A stretch of 43,557 nucleotides of DNA from Campylobacterales bacterium (GCA_014859655.1 JACUTT010000017.1:1-43557); one strand, 5' to 3'. Shown: positions 15,187-23,817, numbered from the stretch's first letter. Notes: a model not told the origin generated them from the letters alone. Numbers and translations are program-made.

Positions 15187-15888
15187 ATGGACAAACGCAT
15201 ACGAAACTCAACGGCGGAATTTTTGATTTTCACTTCTCAAAGCGGTGAAGACAGCATCGAAGTGAAGGTTTTTGATACGTCCGTTTGGCTGACGCAAGCT
15301 ATGATAGCGCAGCTTTTTGATGTACAAAGACCGGCAATCACAAAACACTTGAAAAATATTTTTGAAACTGCCGAATTGGATGAAAATTCAGTTAGTTCCA
15401 TTTTGGAACATACTGCCAGTGACGGCAAAATCTACAACACAAAATACTACAACTTAGATGCCATCATATCCGTAGGCTACAGAGTAAACTCCAAAAAAGC
15501 GACGCAGTTTAGACAGTGGGCGACAAGTGTACTTAAAGAGTTTGCCATCAAGGGCTTTGTGCTCGATAAAAAACGACTTGAAAACGGTTCATTTTTAGGC
15601 GAAAACTATTTTGATAAACTCCTTGAAGAGATACGAGAGATTCGCCTGAGCGAACGGATGTTTTATCAAAAGATAACTGACATTTATGCCACGAGCGTAG
15701 ACTACAATAAAGACGATGCAACAACCAAAAAGTTTTTTGCAAAGGTACAAAACAAGCTTCACTTTGCGATCCATGGACACACGGCGGCAGAACTGATCTA
15801 CAACAGAGCCAAAGAGCACACGGCACTATTGGCTGGAAGCGCCATTATGATAATTATTGAAACTCATAGGGTCCAATATCTACAGTAA
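15187..15888 (+). pseudogene. RhuM-family gene, 3' end lost
   Basis: The first 215 or so residues match the RhuM (virulence RhuM/RhuM-like) layout: VWLTQAMIAQLFDVQRPAIT (helix-turn-helix-like), then YYNLDAIISVGYRVNSKKAT, then FRQWATSVLKEFAIKGFVLD, and KLHFAIHGHTAAELIYNRAK. Family members usually run to about 330-350 residues, but here the frame leaves the family pattern at about 15830 and ends at 15888 with unrelated residues (MIIIETHRVQYLQ). Its 3' end overlaps the 3' end of the large lipoprotein gene, so the missing part was probably replaced when that AT-rich segment arrived. RhuM genes are common in genomic islands; function is unclear. Confidence 0.7.
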
Positions 15889-18865
15889 TGCCAACTTTTC
15901 GAGAGTTTCCATCTAAATCTGTTGTTGGTATAGTAATCCCAGTAAAACTATTAGTTCCTGTATCGATTAAATCTGAAGTAGTAATCAGATGATAATCATT
16001 AGGCTGGTCAATAAAACCAAAGTTAATATTTACGTCTAAATTACTAATAGAAACAATATTTGTTGATGTGACTTTATTTAAATCAAGATAGCTATTAATT
16101 ACATTTAAATTATATGTTGCAGACGTTAGAATTTCTACAAATTCGTGATTATGAGTAAAAGCACTGTTAACAATTGTCATATTATCAAGATTACTTGCAT
16201 TAATAGTTCCTTCTGTATTGTTATTATCAGCAAACATTGAATTGATTATTTTTGCATCATCAAACGAAGTAGCCAATGTACTTCTACCTGTATTCTGTGT
16301 GAACAAACTATTCGTTATTGTTAATGAACGTATGGTGCAATCATAACACATTAGGAATAGCGCAAAGTCATTTGCGTGCTCTTTGAATATACAGCCCTCT
16401 ATATCAAAAGACAAATCACTCACAGAATATATTCCTGTTCCCAATCCATTAGCCCCAGTAAGTTTATTTCTTATAAATTTTGTATTTTTCATTGTTAGCT
16501 TCTGCTGACTATCAGAAGAAAGGTATAAACCTCCCCCCATACTAAGAGCACTATTATTTTCAAATACAGTATCTGTAATACTAGGGCTATATTGGCTATC
16601 CCCACCTACAGCAGCATAAACTGCCCCACCATCCCCACCAGCTATGTTATCTAAAAAAGTTGTATTATCAATTTCAATTTTAGCCGTATTTATTGCTCCA
16701 CCGTTACTCGCGGAATTATTAAAGAATAAAGAGTTAGAAACTTTTGTTGTGACTGCAATTGTAGCACCTCCATTGGATAATATACTTTGATTATGATGAA
16801 AACTACAATTATCTATATGTAAAGTCATCCATGCATGAATAGCACCTCCACCCTTTGAGCTGGAAGTAGCTCTACCATTCTGAAATGTAATATTCTTAAT
16901 GTATAATTCATTTAGATAATTATTCGGTGTAACATTAAGTATCTGCTGCTGATATTCTCCACTTAGTATTACATTTTCACGACTAGAACCAATAATGGTC
17001 AAGCGATAATCTTCATTATCTAAGAAGGTAAAAGTCCCGCCACCATCATCCGTAGTCTTATAGGTTCCATCAGCCAAAATGATTTTATCATTCATACCAT
17101 TTTGTGCAGCATTAGTTAATGCTATTCTAAATTCTGCTGTAGTCGATACATGTGTAACTAAATTATCAGCATTAACTACAATTGTATCGGCTGTGCTGTT
17201 TACCTTTCCATCATTAACAACTAATTCAATTACATAGCTACCATATTTATCTGCTGTAAATGTAGGACTTGTAGAAGATGCCTCTGAAAATGTTGCTGTA
17301 CTTCCAAATGGTTTACTTACAAAACTCCAAAAATAAGTTAAAGTATCAAAGTCTGCATCTGTTCCCGAGCCATTTAAAGTAACGGTAATACCAGTATCTA
17401 CGTTCTGATCTACTCCAGCATTGGCTACTGGAGCTGAGTTTGAAGTTGATGCGATAACTGTTACTGTATCTGCGGCAGAGTTGACTTTTCCATCATTAAC
17501 CACAAGCTGAATTACATAACTTCCATCAAGGTCTGCTATAAGCGTTGGATTAGATACTGTTGCAGATGAAAGAGCTGCATTTGAACCACTAGGTTTAGAA
17601 GTAATCGTCCATGAATACGTCAAAGCATCTAGGTTTGCATCTGAGCTTAGTGAACCATTTAGAGTTACTGTTGAAGTCGTATTAACGTTCTGATCTACTC
17701 CAGCATTGGCTACTGGAGCTGAGTTTGAAGTTGATGCGATAACTGTTACTGTATCTGCGGCAGAGTTGACTTTTCCATCATTAACCACAAGCTGAATTAC
17801 ATAACTTCCATCAAGGTCTGCTATAAGCGTTGGATTAGATACTGTTGCAGATGAAAGAGCTGCATTTGAACCACTAGGTTTAGAAGTAATCGTCCATGAA
17901 TACGTCAAAGCATCTAGGTTTGCATCTGAGCTTAGTGAACCATTTAGAGTTACTGTTGAAGTCGTATTAACGTTCTGATCTACTCCAGCATTGGCTACTG
18001 GAGCTGAGTTTGAAGTTGATGCGATAACTGTTACTGTATCTGCGACAGAGTTTACAATTCCGTCATTTACCACAAGCTGAACTACATAACTTCCATCAAG
18101 GTCTGCTACAAGCGTTGGATTTACAGCTGTTGCAGATGAAAGAGTTGCATTACTTCCTGTAGGCTTTGAGATAATACTCCATACATAAGTCAAAGCATTT
18201 AGGTTTGCATCTGAGCTTAGTGAACCATTTAGAGTTACTGTTGAAGTCGTATTGACGTTCTGATCGACTCCAGCATTGGCTACTGGAGCTGAGTTTGATG
18301 CACTCGGAACCGTCCCTCCTGCAGTTAGGATAGACGTATCCATGCTCTCTTTTGCTTCGATCGCACTTATTAAAGGAGTGCCTATAGCATTTTCGATTTC
18401 CGTTTTTGTGGTTGTCTCAAATGAAACTGAAGTAAGATCAATAACAGAGGGCAATAGAGTTTCCATAGCAGCATCTATATTTATGACACCTACGATTGAA
18501 CGATCATTTAAGGTTTGCAGTATTCTTGCTAAATTTACGGCAGCAACATTATTGTTTGGAAATAATGAGTATGGAGTGATAGGCTCAACTTGTGCGGCTA
18601 CCGTACCAATAGAGAGAGTCCCAATATAAAATGTCACATCACTTCCGATATTACAGGTGTACTCTCCATTATTGTTGGTCATACTGTTTGCGCCTGAGCT
18701 ACAAACGTACTTTAAGCCCTTAACTGGTGCATCTATGAATTGGCCGGTTACTGTTGCAACTGTAGTGGTGTCAGAAGAGCTTTCAGCACCTCCGCCTCCA
18801 CCACAGCCGCTAAATGCCAACACCACGACTATGCCCATTGCTACAATTGGAATAACTTTTTTCAT
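15854..18865 (-). CDS. Large PKD-repeat and beta-helix surface lipoprotein
   Basis: The 1003-residue predicted lipoprotein begins MKKVIPIVAMGIVVVLAF and has a lipobox FSGC followed by glycines. I start at ATG 18865 (AAAAGG upstream) rather than TTG 18871. After a linker domain (about 25-185) come four Ig/PKD-like repeats of 95 residues each (about 190-570), each starting near APVANAGVDQNV and ending near VNSAADTVTVIA. The second and third are identical at DNA level. The C-terminal 430 residues read as a right-handed parallel beta-helix rich in N-x-x-F and GGA turns (SNGGATIAVTTKVSNSLFFN), ending in DLDGNSRKVGITVDIGPYEF, the choice-of-anchor Q type end. This suits a cell-surface adhesin or glycan-binding protein. 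The gene is AT-rich compared with neighbours, consistent with transfer. Confidence 0.85.
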   Translation of the reverse strand: MKKVIPIVAMGIVVVLAFSGCGGGGGAESSSDTTTVATVTGQFIDAPVKGLKYVCSSGANSMTNNNGEYTCNIGSDVTFYIGTLSIGTVAAQVEPITPYSLFPNNNVAAVNLARILQTLNDRSIVGVINIDAAMETLLPSVIDLTSVSFETTTKTEIENAIGTPLISAIEAKESMDTSILTAGGTVPSASNSAPVANAGVDQNVNTTSTVTLNGSLSSDANLNALTYVWSIISKPTGSNATLSSATAVNPTLVADLDGSYVVQLVVNDGIVNSVADTVTVIASTSNSAPVANAGVDQNVNTTSTVTLNGSLSSDANLDALTYSWTITSKPSGSNAALSSATVSNPTLIADLDGSYVIQLVVNDGKVNSAADTVTVIASTSNSAPVANAGVDQNVNTTSTVTLNGSLSSDANLDALTYSWTITSKPSGSNAALSSATVSNPTLIADLDGSYVIQLVVNDGKVNSAADTVTVIASTSNSAPVANAGVDQNVDTGITVTLNGSGTDADFDTLTYFWSFVSKPFGSTATFSEASSTSPTFTADKYGSYVIELVVNDGKVNSTADTIVVNADNLVTHVSTTAEFRIALTNAAQNGMNDKIILADGTYKTTDDGGGTFTFLDNEDYRLTIIGSSRENVILSGEYQQQILNVTPNNYLNELYIKNITFQNGRATSSSKGGGAIHAWMTLHIDNCSFHHNQSILSNGGATIAVTTKVSNSLFFNNSASNGGAINTAKIEIDNTTFLDNIAGGDGGAVYAAVGGDSQYSPSITDTVFENNSALSMGGGLYLSSDSQQKLTMKNTKFIRNKLTGANGLGTGIYSVSDLSFDIEGCIFKEHANDFALFLMCYDCTIRSLTITNSLFTQNTGRSTLATSFDDAKIINSMFADNNNTEGTINASNLDNMTIVNSAFTHNHEFVEILTSATYNLNVINSYLDLNKVTSTNIVSISNLDVNINFGFIDQPNDYHLITTSDLIDTGTNSFTGITIPTTDLDGNSRKVGITVDIGPYEFQ
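17401..18042. repeat. 285-bp tandem repeats encoding PKD domains
   Basis: Units begin at CGTTCTGATC at 17401, 17686 and 17971, and again (CGTTCTGATCG) at 18256, giving an exact 285-base period (95 codons). By eye the 17401 and 17686 units are identical over all 285 bases, and identity continues about 70 bases into the third. The flanking units are diverged. This indicates recent duplication or gene conversion, and the copy number could vary by recombination. Confidence 0.9.
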
Positions 18866-18978
18866 AAACAAACCTTTTGATATTAACTATTTTTAGCAAG
18901 TCTACATTTTCTTAACCAAATCTAAACATAATTAGTGAATATTTAATTTAAAGATATTACAAAATGAAACAGAATGAC

Positions 18979-18990
18979 CCACTATAGTGG
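18979..18990. promoter_or_regulatory. Candidate operator upstream of the XRE gene
   Basis: CCACTATAGTGG is a perfect 12-base palindrome in the gap between the divergent lipoprotein and XRE genes. A related sequence, ACTATGGTGGGTT, occurs at 19034-19046, immediately before the XRE start. Two similar half-site clusters beside a repressor gene suggest autoregulation; this is inference. Confidence 0.4.
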
Positions 18991-19050
18991 TTTGTTGATG
19001 GATGCTATTCCAACTAAAATCAGCCCAACTAATACTATGGTGGGTTACAG

Positions 19051-19332
19051 ATGTCTCAAATCGCTTTTTCAGATGATGAAATACAGAACATCTATAGACT
19101 CATCGGTGAAAATGTCAAGCATTACCGTAGTCTGAAAGAGATGAGCCAACTGGCTCTCTCTTATGAGATGGGGTATAAGTCTGTTAGTCTTGTTTCCGCT
19201 GCTGAACTCTGCAATGATGGTAAACATTTCAATATCGAGCATCTCTACAAGATAAGCAAGATACTAGATGTGCCTATTGCTAGATTTTTTGAGCCTACGC
19301 CGCTTCCAAGTGATGAATCACATAGTAGTTGA
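19051..19332 (+). CDS. XRE-family helix-turn-helix regulator
   Basis: The 93-residue protein has a single HTH_3/XRE-type DNA-binding domain: helix IYRLIGENVKHYRSLKEMSQ, turn and recognition helix around LALSYEMGYKSVSLVSAAEL, then FNIEHLYKISKILDVPIARF, the canonical final helices of a phage-repressor fold. A GGTGGGTT stretch precedes the ATG. It stands divergent from the PKD lipoprotein gene with a palindrome in the gap, and just upstream of the toxin-antitoxin pair. It may control the lipoprotein gene or itself. AT-rich like the rest of this patch. Confidence 0.8.
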   Translation: MSQIAFSDDEIQNIYRLIGENVKHYRSLKEMSQLALSYEMGYKSVSLVSAAELCNDGKHFNIEHLYKISKILDVPIARFFEPTPLPSDESHSS

Positions 19333-19399
19333 TCAAGCCTCCAAACAAGGGTTCTAAAAAAAGGACCGACAACCCTTTCCCTCTTTTGCTCAAAAAAAT

Positions 19400-19418
19400 G
19401 TTATCATTAGATGATAAC
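19400..19418 (+). promoter_or_regulatory. Palindromic operator over the toxin-antitoxin promoter
   Basis: GTTATCAT-TAG-ATGATAAC is a perfect 8-bp inverted repeat with a three-base spacer. The left arm contains TATCAT, a plausible -10 box. A regulator bound here would block the promoter, as expected for autoregulation by a TA complex with a DNA-binding antitoxin. The ATG inside the right arm (19411) is therefore unlikely to be the toxin start. Confidence 0.55.
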
Positions 19419-19431
19419 TAAAGGAGTCAGA

Positions 19432-19770
19432 TTGGGTGACTTAGAAAACCTGCTTTTGTTAGATGGCGAGATCTTCCCTATGGACAACGGATACTGGGTG
19501 AAGTTTGAGGCCAAGGTGGTAGAGGTAAGCGAAAACATTCCGCATGGGATTCGGTATTCACTTACCCTTCACGACAAAAACAACCACCGTATCATCGGCT
19601 ACGATAATGCCCATAGTTTTAAACCAAGTACATTCAGATACGGTGCGCGAAAGACAAGCTTAGACCATATCCACAAAAAAGAAGAGACTTTTGCATATGA
19701 GTTCGATTGTGCAGGCATTCTCATCGAGGACTTTTGGAAAAGCGTCAACTACTATTTAGAAAACCATTAA
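19432..19770 (+). CDS. TumE-family (DUF6516-like) toxin candidate
   Basis: I start at TTG 19432, five bases after AAAGGAG, because the in-frame ATG at 19411 lies inside the operator palindrome. The 112-residue product (MGDLENLLLLDGEIF) has a compact beta-rich fold with YWVKFEAKVVEVSENIPHG, then RYSLTLHDKNNHRIIGYDNA, then DHIHKKEETFAYEF. This pattern of strands followed by GYDNAH and HxH matches the TumE/DUF6516 toxin family that pairs with HTH antitoxins. The HIH motif could be catalytic or metal-binding, but the mechanism is not something I can read here. The antitoxin-like gene follows after nine bases. The toxin-first order matches this family. Confidence 0.7.
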   Translation: MGDLENLLLLDGEIFPMDNGYWVKFEAKVVEVSENIPHGIRYSLTLHDKNNHRIIGYDNAHSFKPSTFRYGARKTSLDHIHKKEETFAYEFDCAGILIEDFWKSVNYYLENH

Positions 19771-19779
19771 GGAGACCCA

Positions 19780-20154
19780 ATGAAATCTAAAATTTTACAT
19801 GTCGGAATCATGAACAAAGCCGACTACATAAAGCGTACCATAGCCATTGCAAAAGGAGAACACACGCCCAAAGCCGATGAGCCGAAAGTATGGTTTGAAT
19901 CGATCAAGTCACTTGCGCAGGTTCTCAGCAACGAAAATCAAGCGCTTTTAAAGATCATCGATGAAAAACACCCGCAGTCTTTGAGCGAGCTTGAATCCTT
20001 GACAGGACGGAAAAAGTCAAATCTTTCGCGTACCCTCAAAACGCTTGAGCGCTACGGCATCGTAAAACTTTACAAAGAGAAGAACAGCCTCGTTCCGAAA
20101 GTTCAGGCAACAGATTTTCGCGTCGAGTTCGGTCTGGGCAGTTCAGCCGCCTAA
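19780..20154 (+). CDS. TumA-type (HVO_A0114-like) HTH antitoxin candidate
   Basis: The 124-residue protein carries a winged helix-turn-helix of the MarR/HVO_A0114 type in its C-terminal half: QALLKIIDEKHPQSLSELES, then LTGRKKSNLSRTLKTLERYG with IVKLYKEKNSLVPKVQA as wing and last strand. The N-terminal region (MKSKILHVGIMNKADYIKRT) is the part expected to contact the toxin. It has AAGGAGACCC before its ATG and follows the toxin-like gene by nine bases, so the two form one operon. It probably neutralises the toxin and represses the operon via the palindrome at 19400. Family from motif recognition. Confidence 0.75.
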   Translation: MKSKILHVGIMNKADYIKRTIAIAKGEHTPKADEPKVWFESIKSLAQVLSNENQALLKIIDEKHPQSLSELESLTGRKKSNLSRTLKTLERYGIVKLYKEKNSLVPKVQATDFRVEFGLGSSAA

Positions 20155-20246
20155 GCGCATTGTGAATATTGTTGTTGGATTGCGAAGCTTGACAAGAGTT
20201 GTTAGGGAAGAAGATTTTTAAAAGAGTGCTATAGCAGGATTCCACA

Positions 20247-20324
20247 TGGTCGGAGCGACCCGACTCGAACGGGCGACCTCTACCACCCCAAGGTAGTGCG
20301 CTAGCCAAACTGCGCTACGCCCCG
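20247..20324 (-). tRNA. tRNA-Pro(GGG)
   Basis: On the minus strand the acceptor arms CGGGGCG and CGCTCCG pair (one G:U) and the anticodon stem CTACC/GGTAG encloses the loop TTGGGGT, giving anticodon GGG. The T arm has GTTCGAGTC. Discriminator A and an encoded CCA are present. CCACAT and ATGTGG lie just outside the two ends as an inverted repeat. Confidence 0.95.
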
Positions 20325-20391
20325 ATCTAAATGTGGACTGCAACAATAGTCCAAAGATAATTAAACTCTCCTAAAAGTTGCCATTTTGATT

Positions 20392-21246
20392 CTATTTCAG
20401 GAGATTTTCGATGCGTTTTTCCAAAGGCGGGTGGGAGCTGAAGAGGCTTTTTAGTGTGCTTCCGCTGATCCCGAAGGCGGCCATCTCTTTGGGAAGGGGC
20501 GGATTTTCGCTCAAAGAGCCCAGTTTTTTGAGGGCATTGACCATCTTGTTGGTGCCCACAAGTCTGGCGCTGAACTCGTCCGCTCGGTATTCGCGATGGC
20601 GGCTGAACCAGAAGACGATGATGGAAGCGAGTATGCCCAGCACCATCTCAGAAATGATGACCGCGGCGTAGTATCCCATGCCCCGGCCTTCTCTATTTTT
20701 AAAGACCGCCTTGTCGATGAGGCTTCCGACGATGCGCGCAAAGAAGATCACCAGGGCATTGACCACGCCCTGGATAAGCGAGAGCGTCACCATATCGCCG
20801 TTGGCCACGTGGCCTATCTCGTGCGCGAGTACCCCCTCGATCTCCTCTTTGTTCATTAGCTCCATCAGTCCGCTCGAGACGGCCACCAGGGCATCATCCT
20901 TGTTCCAGCCCGTCGCGAAGGCATTGGGCGCGCCCTTGTAGATGCCGAACTCGGGGGTCTTTATCCCCGCCTTGGTGCTGATCTCGACCACGCGGTCGTA
21001 AAGCCAGCTTATCTGCGCGTCGCGGATGCTGGAGGGGTTCACGATCTGCACATTCATCGAGCGTTTTGCCATCCATTTGGAGAGAAAGAGCGAGATGATG
21101 CTCCCGCCCATCCCTATCACGAGCGCAAAGCCCAAAAGCACGCCATAATCGTCTCCCAAGGCCTTGTCGAGGCCCAGAAGCTTGGTCGTAAGCAGCAGGA
21201 CCGCCATCACCGCGAGGTTGGTCAGTAAAAATAGAAATATTCGCAT
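20392..21246 (-). CDS. htpX: Membrane metalloprotease HtpX
   Basis: Zinc-dependent M48 endoprotease of the inner membrane, involved in quality control of membrane proteins. The 284-residue protein starts with two transmembrane segments (MRIFLFLLTNLAVMAVLLL; VLLGFALVIGMGGSIISLFL), then the zinc motif HEIGH at 142-146, two more hydrophobic segments (GVVNALVIFFARIVGSLI; YAAVIISEMVLGILASIIV) and the third ligand in RHREYRADEFSARLVG. The length fits the family (280-295). AGGAGAAAAA precedes the start. It is the last of a row of minus-strand genes from the CDF transporter down. Confidence 0.95.
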   Translation of the reverse strand: MRIFLFLLTNLAVMAVLLLTTKLLGLDKALGDDYGVLLGFALVIGMGGSIISLFLSKWMAKRSMNVQIVNPSSIRDAQISWLYDRVVEISTKAGIKTPEFGIYKGAPNAFATGWNKDDALVAVSSGLMELMNKEEIEGVLAHEIGHVANGDMVTLSLIQGVVNALVIFFARIVGSLIDKAVFKNREGRGMGYYAAVIISEMVLGILASIIVFWFSRHREYRADEFSARLVGTNKMVNALKKLGSLSENPPLPKEMAAFGISGSTLKSLFSSHPPLEKRIENLLK

Positions 21247-21274
21247 TTTTTCTCCTGTGATTTTGGATTAAATT

Positions 21275-22171
21275 TTAATGTGCATGCACCTCTTCGATGC
21301 GGCAGAGCTCCTGAGGAAACTCGATCTCGAGCGTTGTGTGGCCGAACCCGAACTGCTCCAGGCGCGTTTTGATCTGCTCTTTGAGTTCGCTGTATTCCTC
21401 TGCACCGAGTGCTTCGGTGGTGAGGATATGCGCCGAAAAGACCGCATGAAACTCGTCCAGACTCCAGAGGTGCACATGGTGCAGACTTCTGACATGGGGT
21501 ATTTTTTCAAGCTCCAGGATAACCGCGTTGATGTTTGAGGCCAGAGGTGCGGCCTGCAAAAAGATGGGAATCGTCGAACGGATGTTTTTGAGCACATTGC
21601 TGAGGATATAAAGCGTGATAAGTATAGCCAGGATCGGATCAAGGATAGGAAGATCGGCAAAGAGCATCACAATGGAAACGACCAGAACCGCCACCCACCC
21701 GAGCACGTCTTCAAGAAGGTGCAGGGCAACCGCCTTGGAGTTTATCCCCTCGTTTTTTGAGAGGCGCAAGATGGCAAAACCGTTGACCGCCACACCCATA
21801 AGTGCGAGCAGTATCATCCCCTCGGCATGGGCCTGCTGCGGCTCAAACAGACGTGCAATCGCCTCGGAGAGGATGTAAATCGAGCTGATCAGCAAGACCA
21901 GAACACTGATCACAGCACCTAGAAGTGCGAAACGCTTGTAGCCGTAGGTATAGCGGGTGTTGGCGCTGTTTTGCGACAATCTCTCAAAATACCAGGCCTG
22001 TCCCAGCGCAAAAGTATCGCCAAGGTCATGCACCGCATCGGCTAAAATAGCCGTCGAGTTGGTAAGAATGCCTCCGATAAACTCCACGATCGTAAAAGCG
22101 AAGTTGAGAAAAAATGCAATTTTGATATTTTTGACGCTGGCATGATGGTGGTGGCTATGATCGTGACCCAT
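21275..22171 (-). CDS. Cation diffusion facilitator (zinc/cobalt/cadmium exporter)
   Basis: CDF-family inner-membrane antiporter, 298 residues. It has a histidine-rich N terminus (MGHDHSHHHHASVKNI), six transmembrane segments and the transport-site motifs in TM2 (ILADAVHDLGD, with Asp45 and Asp49) and TM5 (ALHLLEDVLGW). The C-terminal cytoplasmic dimerisation domain (about 210-298) has HVRSLHHVHLWSLDEFHAVF, with metal-binding histidines. The His-rich start and HxxxD-type TM5 point to zinc, typical of the ZitB/CzcD branch. It probably exports excess metal using the proton gradient. Confidence 0.93.
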   Translation of the reverse strand: MGHDHSHHHHASVKNIKIAFFLNFAFTIVEFIGGILTNSTAILADAVHDLGDTFALGQAWYFERLSQNSANTRYTYGYKRFALLGAVISVLVLLISSIYILSEAIARLFEPQQAHAEGMILLALMGVAVNGFAILRLSKNEGINSKAVALHLLEDVLGWVAVLVVSIVMLFADLPILDPILAILITLYILSNVLKNIRSTIPIFLQAAPLASNINAVILELEKIPHVRSLHHVHLWSLDEFHAVFSAHILTTEALGAEEYSELKEQIKTRLEQFGFGHTTLEIEFPQELCRIEEVHAH

Positions 22172-22209
22172 GAACTTTTCCTTGGTCTGTAGTGAAGAAT
22201 TATACCTTT

Positions 22210-22659
22210 TTAGCCATGGTGTTTTGTCAAGAAACGGTGCAGTTGGTTGGCGAACGCATGAGCATCTTTGCTAGCGAAGGCCTTTGGGCCCTTGGTCATC
22301 TCCCCGCTTTCGCGGATCTTCTCCATCAGGTTTCGCATCGCGAGGTATTGTTTGATGTTGTCCACGCTGTAGAGCTCGCCGCGGTGGTCGATGGCATGGG
22401 CATTTTTACTGATGACACGGTCCGCCAGAGGGATGTCTGCCGTAATGACCAGATCGCCGGGCTTGACCATCTCCACGATAAGGTGGTCCGCCTCATCCGC
22501 GCCCTGCTCGACGATCAGGTAGCGTATGAGCTTTGACTTGCCGATGTCGATGCGCTTGTTTGAGACGACAACCGTTGGCAGGCTGAGGCGCTCGATGGAG
22601 CGAAACACGATGGGCTTCAAGAGGTTAGGAAAGGCGTCGCCGTCGATGTAGAGTGTCAT
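22210..22659 (-). CDS. YaiI/YqxD (UPF0178) family protein
   Basis: The 149-residue protein of the YaiI/YqxD family has a PIN-like fold with conserved acidic residues: MTLYIDGDAFPN (Asp6, Asp8) at the N terminus, EQGADEADHLIVEMVKPGD in the middle and VITADIPLADRVISKNAHAI. These acidic clusters suggest a metal-dependent nuclease-like site, but the function has not been established. The C-terminal part (HAFANQLHRFLTKHHG) is typical of the family. It is transcribed in the same direction as htpX and the CDF gene with a modest gap. Confidence 0.88.
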   Translation of the reverse strand: MTLYIDGDAFPNLLKPIVFRSIERLSLPTVVVSNKRIDIGKSKLIRYLIVEQGADEADHLIVEMVKPGDLVITADIPLADRVISKNAHAIDHRGELYSVDNIKQYLAMRNLMEKIRESGEMTKGPKAFASKDAHAFANQLHRFLTKHHG

Positions 22660-22693
22660 GAATTGTGCCTTTTTTACTCGAAAATTTGGAAGT

Positions 22694-23497
22694 CTAGTGT
22701 TTAATGCTGGCCTGAAACATAGCTTTTAATTCGGATATTTCCTCTCTCAACCTTGCGAGTTCAAGGTGTGTATGACCATCCGCCGTCTGCACTTCATCAA
22801 TGATATGCTCTTCTTCTTTTTTGTTGATGATAGACATCGCATCAACGACAATCGCAACAATAAGATTGACCATAATAAATGTCACCACAAAGATAAACGG
22901 AACGAAGAAGGTCCACGCATAAGGGTAAACTTCCATGATGGGGCGCACGATTCCCATGGACCATGATTCGAGTGTCATGATCTGAAACAGCGTGTAAAAA
23001 GATGCGCCCAGTGTTCCAAACCATTCCGGGAATTTCTCCCCGTAAAGTTGCGTTGCCATAATGGAAAAGATGTAAAAAAACAGACTCATCAATGCGGCGA
23101 TGGAGAGCATGCCAGGGATAACACTGATGAGTGCAGAAACTATTTTTCTCATCTGAGGCACAACGGTGATAAGTCTGAAGAGCCTTAAGACCCGCAGGAC
23201 CCTCAAGATCTCAAAACCTGCACTCAGCGGAACAAGCGAGATCGCAACAATACAAAAATCAAAAATACTCCACGGATCTTTGAAAAACGACACTCTGTGA
23301 ACATAAATCCTCAACACTATCTCAACAGTGAAAACAGAGATGACAAAGGTGTTAAACAGCGAAGATATCGCGCCGAAACTTGTCACAAAATCTTTTGAGG
23401 TTTCCAGGCCCATGCTGATGCCGTTGAGTACAATAAGGTAAGTTATAAAATTTTGAAAGCTCTTGCTCTCGATTATGACTTTAATTTTATCGAACAT
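22694..23497 (-). CDS. NavAb-type voltage-gated sodium channel
   Basis: Single-domain, homotetrameric, six-TM channel. I start at ATG 23497 (AGAGGA upstream), giving 267 residues, the same length as Arcobacter NavAb, rather than the longer frame to 23602. S4 carries four gating arginines at positions 99, 102, 105 and 108 ([15 protein letters not shown]). The selectivity filter is TLESWS at 175-180 with Glu177, the NavAb sodium filter. S6 reads [20 protein letters not shown], followed by an acidic neck and coiled-coil tail ([15 protein letters not shown]) that tetramerises. Such channels are linked to motility and chemotaxis in alkaliphiles; the role here is not known. A C9 run lies in the mRNA leader (23518-23526), a possible site of length variation. 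Confidence 0.93.
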   Translation of the reverse strand: MFDKIKVIIESKSFQNFITYLIVLNGISMGLETSKDFVTSFGAISSLFNTFVISVFTVEIVLRIYVHRVSFFKDPWSIFDFCIVAISLVPLSAGFEILRVLRVLRLFRLITVVPQMRKIVSALISVIPGMLSIAALMSLFFYIFSIMATQLYGEKFPEWFGTLGASFYTLFQIMTLESWSMGIVRPIMEVYPYAWTFFVPFIFVVTFIMVNLIVAIVVDAMSIINKKEEEHIIDEVQTADGHTHLELARLREEISELKAMFQASIKH

Positions 23498-23517
23498 AAA
23501 AATCCTCTGTTTGATTT

Positions 23518-23526
23518 GGGGGGGGG
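23518..23526 (-). repeat. Nine-base G/C homopolymer in the leader of the channel gene
   Basis: G9 on the plus strand, which is C9 in the message, 21-29 bases upstream of the channel ATG. On the minus strand a TAAAAT-type -10 box (context CTGATAAAATTG) lies about 20 bases further upstream, so the tract is in the 5' untranslated region. Confidence 0.85.
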
Positions 23527-23595
23527 ATGAGCTTTGCAATTTTATCAGATTTTGTGGCCAGAGGTGCTTTTTATGAGTACATAATTTTATATTAT

Positions 23596-23612
23596 AGGGC
23601 ACCTCTAAAAAA
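23596..23612 (-). repeat. Interspersed motif, copy 3
   Basis: AGGGCACCTCTAAAAAA is the reverse complement of TTTTTTAGAGGTGCCCT. It lies in the 23498-23817 gap, upstream of both divergent neighbours. The rest of this gap holds the channel leader and two ATTCGAAAA direct repeats (around 23656 and 23687), but no gene I can support. Confidence 0.55.
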
Positions 23613-23817
23613 TAACTGCACTATTTTATCTGCTCTAATGCAAAACAGATAGAATTCGAAAATTATTTATTTCTACGACTTACTATTCGAAAAGTAGTAC
23701 ATATGACGAAATCAATGCGATCTTGCATCAAAGGCCCTACTCCCTGCGTTGGACGAGACTGCCGCGACCTTAAACTCCACGGGAAACTGGCGCTGTGCTG
23801 CCGCGAAGAGATCCAGG

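Noticed and set aside
20240-20340. tRNA-Pro as an attachment site for the 15.1-20.2 kb accessory patch
   Set aside because: No integrase gene and no direct repeat of the tRNA 3' end were seen at the left side, so island integration at this tRNA is not supported.
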